A stretch of 64,000 nt of DNA, from the NCBI RefSeq assembly GCF_001625595.1, contig NZ_AUXT01000181.1:62001-126000 (forward strand). The letters are read 5' to 3'. The translations under genes were made by a program, and so were the position numbers. Below are positions 36,701-43,962 of the stretch, piece after piece (within the stretch, counting starts at the first letter, position 1; each line of letters starts with the position of its first letter). The notes under the pieces are model-generated. The model did not search any database. It saw only the letters and a program-made list of their open reading frames with translations, and was not told the origin of the DNA. The DNA comes from Pseudoalteromonas luteoviolacea NCIMB 1942 (GTDB lineage Bacteria > Pseudomonadota > Gammaproteobacteria > Enterobacterales > Alteromonadaceae).

Positions 36701-37253
36701 GTGACAAAAAGTGAAATATTAGATTATCAGTCAAATTGGCCAAACGAGTTTCAGACAATAAAGGCTCAGCTAAAAAGCACTTTAGGTGCTTTAGCTGTGC
36801 AGATAGATCATATAGGGTCTACAGCTGTTCTCAAGCTGGTTGCTAAAGATATCACCGATATTCAGGTGAGTGTAAAGGCCCTTGACGACCCTAAAATTAT
36901 TGAGCTATTGGTGAGAGCGGGTTATGAGTTTAAGGAAGAAATAAACCGAGATGACTTGGTTGGCTATAAGCCTGACGATTGTGAACTGTCGGAACTACTT
37001 TAGAGAGCCTACAGGCAACCTTACAGCGCATATACATGTTCGAGAAATTGGTAGAGTAGACCAGAACTACCCACTGTTATTTAAAAACTTCTGCGTGATA
37101 ACGAAGAAATAAAACAGGCCTATGGGAAAATAAAAATTTGAGCTGGCACAGCGCTTTGAGGTGGGTGTTGATGCATATTATGCGATCAAAGCCCCCTATA
37201 TGGACACCTTATTTTATGCTGCCAATTTACTGCAAAAAAAGAGCGATAATTAG
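36701..37253 (+). pseudogene. GrpB-family protein, broken copy 2
   Basis: A GTG at 36701 begins a GrpB-like N-terminus: SEILDYQSNWPNEFQTIKAQL, IDHIGSTAV and then KDITDIQVSV. A +1 frameshift near 36990 recovers FREPTGNLTAHIHVREIGRVDQNYPLL, another shift recovers LRDNEEIKQAYGK, and a third ends in ELAQRFEVGVDAYYAIKAPYMDTLFYA. At least three frame changes. Overall length is that of GrpB. Confidence 0.82.
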
Positions 37254-37335
37254 TTATATATAAATAAATTCATGCTTGACTCAACCTACCAATTCCGTCA
37301 AAAATATAGGTAAGCGTTCAAAATTAGGAACAAAA

Positions 37336-37830
37336 ATGGATATTGAAACCGATTGGCCGCAAATAAAACAACTATTTAAACAAGCATTTCGTTCTTCATT
37401 TCATTATTCTATTGCTAGTATATCCGAAGAAGCTGAGCCGCATTTGACGCCCATAGGTTCAGTCATTCTGTGTGGAACGGGGCAAGGGTATTATTTTGAA
37501 AAATACACTCAACAGCTACCGCGTAATATCAAAGAACATGAGCGTATTTGTGTGTTAGCTGTCAACTCCAGTCCTTGGTACTGGATAAAGTCTTTGTGTC
37601 GAGGTGGGTTTTGTACCTATCCGGCTATTAGGTTATATGGTAGAGCAGGCGTGTTACGTAAAGCGACAGAAACAGAAAAAGCACGGTGGCACAGGCGCGT
37701 GCGCAAGTTACGTTTCACACAAGGCTACAAATTGCTGTGGCAAGATATGGAAATGATCCGTGAGTTACACTTTGACAGAGCAGAGCCCGTTCGTGCAGGG
37801 CTTATGACGCAAGCACTTACAGGCCCTTAG
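37336..37830 (+). CDS. Pyridoxamine 5'-phosphate oxidase-like flavin-binding protein
   Basis: The start is set at the ATG at 37336 with AGGAA upstream. 164 residues. Typical split-barrel features: SFHYSIASISEEAEPHLTPIGSVILCG, the YYFEKYTQQLPRNIKEHERICVLAVN strands and the VRKLRFTQGYKLLWQDM helix. This pyridoxamine oxidase-like family binds FMN or F420-type cofactors. The broken GrpB gene lies immediately upstream. No partner gene is evident. Confidence 0.7.
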   Translation: MDIETDWPQIKQLFKQAFRSSFHYSIASISEEAEPHLTPIGSVILCGTGQGYYFEKYTQQLPRNIKEHERICVLAVNSSPWYWIKSLCRGGFCTYPAIRLYGRAGVLRKATETEKARWHRRVRKLRFTQGYKLLWQDMEMIRELHFDRAEPVRAGLMTQALTGP

Positions 37831-37851
37831 TCGTTAGCATTTTGGCATATG

Positions 37852-37888
37852 AATAGGGCAGGTAGATTGCCCTTTATTGGTCTTTTTT
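37852..37888. terminator. Convergent terminator
   Basis: AGGGCA (37855-37860) / TGCCCT (37868-37873) hairpin with a 7-base loop, followed on the plus strand by TTTATTGGTCTTTTTT. Lies between convergent genes. Confidence 0.6.
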
Positions 37889-38486
37889 ATGCGCTCCAAA
37901 GTAACAGTGACAAACCAGCAAGCCACACTAATTTAGCCCAATAGGATAGCCGTTGATATAAGCCAACATTCCGTTGCTGTTTAACGGCTTTTACCATTTT
38001 TACTAAGAAATAGACAGCAAGAATGGCACTGGCGATTGAAAATACGCGAAATTCAAAAGGCAACTGACTAAATGCCACTAACAATGGGGCAATTAACAGT
38101 GATATCAACATGATAAACCCTGCCCATGAATGAATTTGACAGTGTATACTTGGGGATTTAGTGTAAGGGTCTCTATCCATGGGGGAAAAGCCCGCCATCC
38201 ATGTACCGACACCATGAATAATGATCAACCAGCCTACAATTGAAAGTAGCATGCTGTCATCAAACTGTTGAGTGATTGACCAACCAAATAGACAGAACAA
38301 TGCGCTTAATGGGTAGTTATTAATGAGTGGTGATAGCTTTTCAGTGGGGCTACCGGTTGCACCAAGTTCGCTGCAAAATTGATTATAATGACAGTAGTTT
38401 GGGTAAAACTTTGCGGCCACGATGACGCCGATTGTTATCCAAACTAGAGATATAAATCCACTCAGTAAAGCGATGCTTTCAAACAA
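37887..38486 (-). CDS. DUF998-like membrane protein
   Basis: 199 residues with about six hydrophobic helices. An N-terminal pattern (YCHYNQFCSELGATGSPTEKLSPLINNYPLSALF) and GVGTWMAGFSPMDRDPY are typical of DUF998 proteins, which have unknown function. Inner membrane. No operon partner. Confidence 0.75.
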   Translation of the reverse strand: MFESIALLSGFISLVWITIGVIVAAKFYPNYCHYNQFCSELGATGSPTEKLSPLINNYPLSALFCLFGWSITQQFDDSMLLSIVGWLIIIHGVGTWMAGFSPMDRDPYTKSPSIHCQIHSWAGFIMLISLLIAPLLVAFSQLPFEFRVFSIASAILAVYFLVKMVKAVKQQRNVGLYQRLSYWAKLVWLAGLSLLLWSA

Positions 38487-38796
38487 TTCCTTGCTCCTTG
38501 TTATTAAAGTTATAGTGCGCGTCTGTTAGGCTAAACCTGAGCGAATTAAAGAGGTAGTTTAATCATACTCGGCTTGACTATCAGATGCTTGACGCATTCT
38601 TATCGACCAACTTAAAGGCTTACTAGGCAATATAGTAATTTAGAAATGGGGTATGTTTAGTAAGCTTTTAAACGTGTTTTGAATAACCAGCTTTTGTAAA
38701 CGTTGGTATGTCATTCATTGTACGGTAAATCTGCTATACATTGAACTTGATTTGGCGCTAGAGACGAGCGGCTTTGCTCATCTCCTTTTTTAATAT
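38487..38796. other. Non-coding region with a plus-strand terminator
   Basis: About 310 bases without a coding frame. At 38761-38791 there is a strong intrinsic-terminator-like hairpin on the plus strand (9-base stem and six Ts), but no plus-strand gene precedes it. It lies downstream of the minus-strand TPR gene, where no T run is available in the minus direction. See Findings for an sRNA hypothesis. Confidence 0.45.
38761..38791 (+). terminator. Plus-strand intrinsic terminator without an upstream ORF
   Basis: Stem GAGACGAGC (38761-38769) / GCTCATCTC (38776-38784) with one wobble pair, followed by CTTTTTT. Confidence 0.7.
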
Positions 38797-39594
38797 TTAG
38801 TGAATAAGCTCAAGAAGTGAGTGGTACATTTCTTCAAAAGCTTGTTTTTGCTGAGGGAAGCTCTCTATACCGAGTTTAAAAGTCTCAATTGCATTATTGA
38901 TATCTTCTAAGTTGATATAGCTCATACCTTTATAATAGAGCGCGGTGACTCCTTGAGGATACACACTAAGTGAGTGGTCGAAATATTCAATGGCCTTTTC
39001 AAACTCGCCCATATCCATATAGGCAAAGCCTATGTTATCAATGGCTTCGTGATATAAGGGAAATATTTTAATGGCTTGTGTATATGCTTCTATCGCTTGT
39101 TCATATTGAGCAGCCTGACTGAGTGCGTAACCCTTTGTGTATTGCGTATTAGCCCTAAAAATTAAGTCTTCTACTTTTTGGCCTGTGGCTGCTGCATACT
39201 TCGTGAAGTTGTTGTGTTTTAGGTAGTTAATATATGGCTTTAATTCAGCGCTAAGGGGAGTTGAACTACCAATGTATTGCCAGTCTGAGGTAAACAGCTC
39301 ATGAGACAAGGGAGCGTGATACGTTTTGATTGGCGTCGTACGCAAAGATTTTAGTGTTGGCTTTACCGTACTGGGTTGATATATCAATACATGTACAGTG
39401 GTGGAATTGCCCTCGTCGCTGTGCGTATCAAGAACCTTTAAAGTTTGCCAAGTGTCATTCTCCTGGAACGTATAAATATCGCCAATGTTAAAATTTTGTT
39501 TTTTTGCATGGTAGGCAGAGCCTTTTTGATGATCTAACGCTGCGACTTTAAAAGCGCAAAACAGCAAACAGAAAGTGGTGATTATGTAACGCAT
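38797..39594 (-). CDS. Exported TPR-repeat protein
   Basis: 265 residues. Signal peptide about 1-19 (ending FKVAALD). The C-terminal half (about 155-255) holds three tetratricopeptide repeats with canonical residues: YALSQAAQYEQAIEAYTQAI, IDNIGFAYMDMGEFEKAIEY, ALYYKGMSYINLEDINNAIE. TPRs mediate protein-protein contacts; a periplasmic scaffold role is likely. The N-terminal 100 residues have no recognised domain. Confidence 0.8.
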   Translation of the reverse strand: MRYIITTFCLLFCAFKVAALDHQKGSAYHAKKQNFNIGDIYTFQENDTWQTLKVLDTHSDEGNSTTVHVLIYQPSTVKPTLKSLRTTPIKTYHAPLSHELFTSDWQYIGSSTPLSAELKPYINYLKHNNFTKYAAATGQKVEDLIFRANTQYTKGYALSQAAQYEQAIEAYTQAIKIFPLYHEAIDNIGFAYMDMGEFEKAIEYFDHSLSVYPQGVTALYYKGMSYINLEDINNAIETFKLGIESFPQQKQAFEEMYHSLLELIH

Positions 39595-39811
39595 TTTTTT
39601 TAGGTGTTTTAATTTTTTGATTCTTGCAGTAAGTGAATACTGACTAATGGAATTTTAGAGGCTGCGGATTTTCTCAGATACGAACTTGCTTGTCACCAAA
39701 ATTATCTCGATTAAGCGGAATTTATCAATAAAATGATGTTATTCATAAAATGGGGATTAGTATTATGTAAACCTAATAGGTTTAAGTATGACTATGCTGG
39801 CGCAGTGCAAG

Positions 39812-40438
39812 CTAGCGAGCTCTGTGTGCTTTGAGTTTGTCCGTATCTATTTCCACCACAAAAAACATGGAGACGATTAATGCACAAGTTATGGAGCGAA
39901 TGGAAAACGCTAAAATTTCATAGCTGTCATAAATGAGAGTGAGCTTTGTCAAAGTGCTAAAAAAAGCGCCTTGAAAGCCAAGGTCTACTGCATTTCTGAT
40001 AATATTCTCTAAGAACATAAGTCCCATTAAAATGCAGGATAAGAAGAGCGATAAGGCTATCAAACCTTCTGTATACGTAGGTGCAATCGCGTTATTACGG
40101 CGAAAAAGTTTTTGCAGTAGCCGAACACGCATTAAAATGAGTAGGCAAGTGCATGCAAATAAAATCAATTGAGCCCCGTATACTATGGACCCTAGCCAAA
40201 TCATCGGTAATGTATCTGATTCAAGCGGGATAATATAGTTAAATACTAGCAGCTCTAGCAGGGACATAGTTAATATCAACATCGTGACTGAAACCGCGTT
40301 GATATTGTCTTTCCTGTAAAGTAGTACACCGCAGCAAGATAAAATGGTGATAAGTGATATCACCAACCAATCATAGGAGTATACAAAAATGAGCGTGAGT
40401 GTCAGGCATAAAACACAGGCGATACGAAATATGCTCAT
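39812..40438 (-). CDS. Six-helix integral membrane protein, unknown
   Basis: 208 residues and about six transmembrane helices (approx. 5-42 as two helices, 48-70, 79-103, 124-146 and 181-198). No catalytic motif recognised. Its start lies 11 bases after the small 42-residue ORF, and both lie downstream of an XRE-type gene on the same strand. The arrangement suggests a three-gene unit: regulator, small peptide, membrane protein (inference). Confidence 0.6.
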   Translation of the reverse strand: MSIFRIACVLCLTLTLIFVYSYDWLVISLITILSCCGVLLYRKDNINAVSVTMLILTMSLLELLVFNYIIPLESDTLPMIWLGSIVYGAQLILFACTCLLILMRVRLLQKLFRRNNAIAPTYTEGLIALSLFLSCILMGLMFLENIIRNAVDLGFQGAFFSTLTKLTLIYDSYEILAFSIRSITCALIVSMFFVVEIDTDKLKAHRAR

Positions 40439-40449
40439 GACGAATAGAC

Positions 40450-40578
40450 TCAGCTGGCCTTATTATCAGGCTGTGGTGGTTGCGAGGGCTCAGACGTGGG
40501 CCGTTTCGTTTTATATCCAGCTGCAATTTGACGGCAGATGTCCGGTGGTAAAGTAGTTAATTTTGATGAGTTACCCAC
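40450..40578 (-). CDS. Small 42-residue Pro-rich peptide
   Basis: Starts with GTG at 40578 behind AAAAGGAG, spacing 7, and ends with TGA at 40450. The sequence begins MGNSSKLTTLPPDICRQIAA and ends in a proline/glutamine-rich tail before KAS. No signal peptide or membrane segment. It is tightly placed before the membrane protein gene. The family is unknown; it could be a peptide signal, an antitoxin-like protein or a RiPP-like precursor, none of which is supported by direct motif evidence. Confidence 0.5.
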   Translation of the reverse strand: MGNSSKLTTLPPDICRQIAAGYKTKRPTSEPSQPPQPDNKAS

Positions 40579-40649
40579 TACTGACTCCTTTTACTTACTA
40601 TGATTGTTGAGTTTTTAGGCTTGTTCGACCTTAAATCGTAATGTCTGCA

Positions 40650-40949
40650 TTACTTTTGATGTTTTAGTTTGTTCACTTTACGATAGCGGTGCAGATTGTT
40701 TTCGACGACTATTGTACGTAGCGTTTGAAGTTGTTCTTCAATTGCGCTGAGGTCGAATCGACATGCTAACGACCATTTCAAATAGTCTTTGTACTTGATA
40801 TCACTCACGCCGTTTTCATAATTTATGATTGTTGCCTCACTAGTGCCAAGCACTTCGGCCATTTCCCTTTGAGTCTTGTTTGCAGCAAGTCGCATCACTT
40901 TTAGGTCACTTAAGCTTTGCTCATCATGTTGCCTAACAATTTTATTCAA
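40650..40949 (-). CDS. XRE-family (Cro/CI-type) HTH DNA-binding protein
   Basis: 99 residues with a TTG start behind an AGGGAAA site. HTH around residues 15-65: SDLKVMRLAANKTQREMAEVLGTSEATIINYENG, a classical XRE fold. The C-terminus is basic. It is divergent from the 165-residue ORF at 41060, and the spacer carries a GTTTAC/GTAAAC inverted pair that may be its operator. Confidence 0.85.
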   Translation of the reverse strand: MNKIVRQHDEQSLSDLKVMRLAANKTQREMAEVLGTSEATIINYENGVSDIKYKDYLKWSLACRFDLSAIEEQLQTLRTIVVENNLHRYRKVNKLKHQK

Positions 40950-40970
40950 TGTCTTTCCCTAAAAGTCAAA

Positions 40971-41038
40971 ATGTTTACTAATCTAAAGATTTTTTGATGT
41001 TTAAGCATTTATTATAAAAATGTTAACTTATGTAAACA
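40971..41038. promoter_or_regulatory. Candidate XRE operator in a divergent promoter region
   Basis: ATGTTTAC (40971-40978) and TGTAAACA (41031-41038) face each other as an inverted pair within the 110-base divergent spacer, together with TGTTTAA and TGTTAAC variants between them. The arrangement suits an autoregulated HTH protein. Inference only. Confidence 0.4.
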
Positions 41039-41059
41039 CTATATATGGAGGGAAAGTAA

Positions 41060-41557
41060 ATGACAAGGATAGAACATGATATTAAATTGACAATTAAGCT
41101 AAAGTTAAATATTGAACAACGCTTTCAGAATCAAGTGAAATCTGAATTAGTAACCATGCCAATATCCGTAGGTTATCCAGTCGTAAAGTATCAAGCTCTA
41201 TATAATAAACGGCCGCCAGTTTGGGTGGTTTACGCACAAATTGGCGAGTACGAGATCCGTAGACTCAATGATTTGAGGCAACAGGTGCATCCGGCCCTGT
41301 CTTCTTGGGCAATGAAAAAAGTGCATGAACACGGTGTTGTTTTGGTATGTATTGCGCTCAAAGGCATAGGTAGCAAATGTAATAGTGGCTTTTTGATGAG
41401 CTGGAGTGAACTTTTATACGGTATTGAGGTTTATGAAGCTCAAAGCCGCGTACAGTCCGATTTTGGATTGGCAGATCAACTAGTTGATACGTTAAATGGT
41501 GTCGACTCGTCGATAAAGGCACTGGTAAAATCAAGAAGTTTCGACCGATTATCGTAA
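41060..41557 (+). CDS. Hypothetical protein, 165 residues
   Basis: A GGAGGG site before the ATG supports expression. The protein is soluble, with no signal peptide. The central part (YPVVKYQALYNKRPPVWVVYAQIGEYEIRRL) is followed by SWAMKKVHEHGVVLVCIALKG and SGFLMSWSEL. No family recognised. It is divergent from the XRE gene; an adjacent RHH gene follows 100 bases later. Confidence 0.55.
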   Translation: MTRIEHDIKLTIKLKLNIEQRFQNQVKSELVTMPISVGYPVVKYQALYNKRPPVWVVYAQIGEYEIRRLNDLRQQVHPALSSWAMKKVHEHGVVLVCIALKGIGSKCNSGFLMSWSELLYGIEVYEAQSRVQSDFGLADQLVDTLNGVDSSIKALVKSRSFDRLS

Positions 41558-41657
41558 ATTGCTTAAGCGCCCCTTGCACTCCTAGTGTATTTTCATTTGC
41601 ACGCCCTAAAAATCTCCATTACAATCGGATAAAACTTGGATATTTTTTGGAGAAATT

Positions 41658-41900
41658 ATGGCTGATGCAAAGAAAACAGAGGTAAGATTTTCGGTCGATG
41701 CGGATTATTTAGCTGCACTACAAAGTAGACTGGGATTAAAAAAATCCAGTGACTTAACGAAAGTAGCCTTAACTTTGCTAGATTGGGCATCGGATGAAGT
41801 AGTACATGACAGAACGATTTTGTCTGCGAACAAGCAAGGCAAAGATATTCATAGACTTGTAATGCCGGAGCTCAATAATATTTCCAAGCCAAATATCTAA
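41658..41900 (+). CDS. Ribbon-helix-helix-like small protein
   Basis: 80 residues with a GGAG site. KKTEVRFSVDADYLAALQSRLGL fits an RHH strand plus helix, and SSDLTKVALTLLDWASDEV the second helix. Likely a dimeric DNA-binding protein or antitoxin-type regulator. The gene is followed after 47 bases by a membrane protein gene, so the two may form an operon. Confidence 0.65.
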   Translation: MADAKKTEVRFSVDADYLAALQSRLGLKKSSDLTKVALTLLDWASDEVVHDRTILSANKQGKDIHRLVMPELNNISKPNI

Positions 41901-41947
41901 AAATATCATTCAAAATAATAATTAAGAAGAGCAAAGAGTATAAGACC

Positions 41948-42388
41948 ATGTCATTGCGTGCACAGGACAGCACACTGTCAGAATCGATGCAAAGCGCAAC
42001 AAGAGAGCCTTGGCAAGATATAGATTTAGCTTCAGCGCAAGATTCCACACCTCAAGAAGCGCCCGTTTCAGAACCTTTGACTGGAAAAGAGAAAGCGGGT
42101 GTGAATCTTACTTGGGGGATCATCTGTATCCTGATCGGTTTCTTGCTGGTAATTTTAAGTATCTTCATCTGGGGCGAATACCAGTTTTTCATGTCCATGC
42201 AAGAAATCAAACACGGGAGCTATGAAGCAGATAAAACAGTGAGCTTGTTTACTGAAATCGCACAGCAAAGGAGCGAATTTAGAGCATTTTGGTTTGATAC
42301 TTTACAGTTGATCTTACTCAATGTGCTATTTCCAACTTTAACCGCCTTGCTGGGTTATGTGTTTGGTACAAGTCGTAATGTCAGCTAA
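41948..42388 (+). CDS. Small membrane protein, 146 residues
   Basis: A hydrophilic N-terminus (1-48), one membrane helix (about 52-75) and a second hydrophobic stretch near the C-terminus (about 115-140), with a soluble region between. No recognised family. It possibly forms a functional pair with the RHH protein upstream (inference). Confidence 0.55.
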   Translation: MSLRAQDSTLSESMQSATREPWQDIDLASAQDSTPQEAPVSEPLTGKEKAGVNLTWGIICILIGFLLVILSIFIWGEYQFFMSMQEIKHGSYEADKTVSLFTEIAQQRSEFRAFWFDTLQLILLNVLFPTLTALLGYVFGTSRNVS

Positions 42389-42949
42389 GGTCAGTGATAT
42401 TGCTTCAAAGGATTTGGGTTATGTTGTTTGGCTACATCATGTAGCAAAAATTAAAGGTAATCCTTTCAAATAAAACAGATGTAAAAGTCTCTTTTTTAAC
42501 ACACCATAAAAAATTTCATAATATAAGCCATTCTTCTGATTGTATAATTGCGTTTTTGGCAGCTTTTTAATTTATTCCACAACTAAACTTGTTTAGATAT
42601 AAGTTCGTCTTGAAGTAGTTGAGTTTGTGTGATGTTATATTGTATCAATCACGGTGGTTAGCATAGATAATTGATTTCAAAGTTGCGATGTGGTGAATAA
42701 TTTGAACGCCATTCGTTACCAATACTCAGCAAACGTAGCATATTCGAGCGCTATAAATGTGAACAATTATTGTGCATCTTAATGTAAATGAAAATTATTA
42801 TCATTGATATGAGTGTTGTGATATAGTATCGCATGTAGTGGTTCTGGGTAATATAAATATTCTTCGAAAGGTTGTTTTTGGCTGGTTTTCGAAGGTGTTT
42901 AAAACAGATATGTCAGGGTGATACAGCGAAGGATAGATAAGGTTTTAAA
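42389..42949. other. Long AT-rich regulatory region before the AraC regulator
   Basis: About 560 bases with no ORF. It holds a 3-base-loop hairpin GCTACA-TCA-TGTAGC (42431-42445), a short palindrome CTAAAC-TT-GTTTAG (42583-42596) and a Fur-box-like site at 42786-42810. The iron-regulated promoter of the AraC gene is expected in the last 170 bases. Confidence 0.6.
42786..42810. promoter_or_regulatory. Probable Fur box
   Basis: AAATGAAAATTATTATCATT at 42786-42805 followed by GATAT resembles the A/T-rich Fur consensus (GATAATGATAATCATTATC), with ATTATTATCATT matching the right half. It lies about 140 bases upstream of the siderophore-locus regulator start. It suggests iron repression by Fur. 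Confidence 0.65.
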
Positions 42950-43861
42950 ATGACTTTTTGCAGTGACATTGAAATAAACATAGCAAGTGAACAACAGCAA
43001 AATGAAAGCACGGTTGGCCATAACTTTGTACAATTAATGCCAGGCCTTTCTGTTAGTTTGTCAACGGCACAAGATATGGGTGCTGCCGATACCAAACATG
43101 TATTTCCCGGTGACGATCAATATATTCATTTAAATAGCGTCCTTGCTGGAAAGTTTGAAGCGACCGTAGGCAATCAACTTTTACAATGTGGTTGTGGAGA
43201 CTTCAATATTGGTTTCTCCGGTGGTGAGAATTTTTGTGCCTATCACAGTAATGATTTTAGTAACCTAGAAATCATGATAAAACCAGAAGTACTAACAGAG
43301 TTAGCTGGTGAAGAGCTCTGTGGTATAGACATTGGCAAAAGCATGTCTTTTTTTGTTAAACAAAGCGGCCCAAGCCGTAAAGTCAGCGCCTGTGCAAACC
43401 GCATTCAAAAGTTGATTAGAGAGCAAGAAGCTAAACCATTGTTACTTCACTCTGCTACGCTTGACTACTTGTATTGGCACTTGACTGCACTTAAGTCTGT
43501 GGACACCGGCAATCAGCTCCCACTTAGAGAGAAAAAGCAGCTTATTGCAGCGAGAGATTTTTTATTGTCTGATTTGAGTAGCCCGCCAACCATTTCAGAT
43601 GTTGCTAAAGCTGTTGGGTTGAATCAATGCAAGCTGAAAAAAGGTTTTAAGGCACTGTTTAACAACACGGTATACGGCTGCTTTCAAGAGGAAAGAATGC
43701 ATAAAGCGATGAACTTGCTTAAAGACAATAATGTCACGGAAACAGCTATTTCTTTGGGCTATAGCAATGTGAGCCATTTCAGTGTGGCGTTCAGAAAGCA
43801 ATTTGGTGTACTGCCAAAAGAAGCTCGGCTTAATTTAGCGCCCACTATTGTTGGCAACTAA
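42950..43861 (+). CDS. PchR/YbtA-like AraC-family siderophore regulator
   Basis: 303 residues. Variable N-terminal sensor half (1-200) with a LQCGCGDFNIGFSGGENFCAYHS stretch. The C-terminal AraC HTH pair (about 205-298) has ISDVAKAVGLNQCKLKKGFKALFNNTVYGCFQEERM followed by ETAISLGYSNVSHFSVAFRKQFGVLPKEAR. This is the PchR/YbtA type that activates siderophore synthesis and uptake genes when the ferri-siderophore is sensed. It is convergent with the saccharopine-dehydrogenase-like genes and preceded by a Fur box. Likely targets are the CACTACCC motifs at 49368 and 57971. Confidence 0.88.
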   Translation: MTFCSDIEINIASEQQQNESTVGHNFVQLMPGLSVSLSTAQDMGAADTKHVFPGDDQYIHLNSVLAGKFEATVGNQLLQCGCGDFNIGFSGGENFCAYHSNDFSNLEIMIKPEVLTELAGEELCGIDIGKSMSFFVKQSGPSRKVSACANRIQKLIREQEAKPLLLHSATLDYLYWHLTALKSVDTGNQLPLREKKQLIAARDFLLSDLSSPPTISDVAKAVGLNQCKLKKGFKALFNNTVYGCFQEERMHKAMNLLKDNNVTETAISLGYSNVSHFSVAFRKQFGVLPKEARLNLAPTIVGN

Positions 43862-43922
43862 TATAATTGCCACTTAACTTTGTGCTGACAAAGTGGTCAG
43901 TAAACCGAGTCGAAAATGAATT

Positions 43923-43944
43923 GAGTGCGGGCGAGCCCGCACTC
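43923..43944. terminator. Strong hairpin between convergent genes
   Basis: A perfect inverted repeat: GAGTGCGGG (43923-43931), 4-base loop, CCCGCACTC (43936-43944). No T run on either side. Probably a shared 3' hairpin or weak terminator. Confidence 0.55.
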
Positions 43945-43962
43945 GTTGTAATATGAGCTTTT

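Noticed and set aside
36633-37300. Intact short protein of 100 residues at 36701
   Set aside because: The following frames complete a GrpB protein at the expected length, so the short frame is only the first piece of a broken gene.
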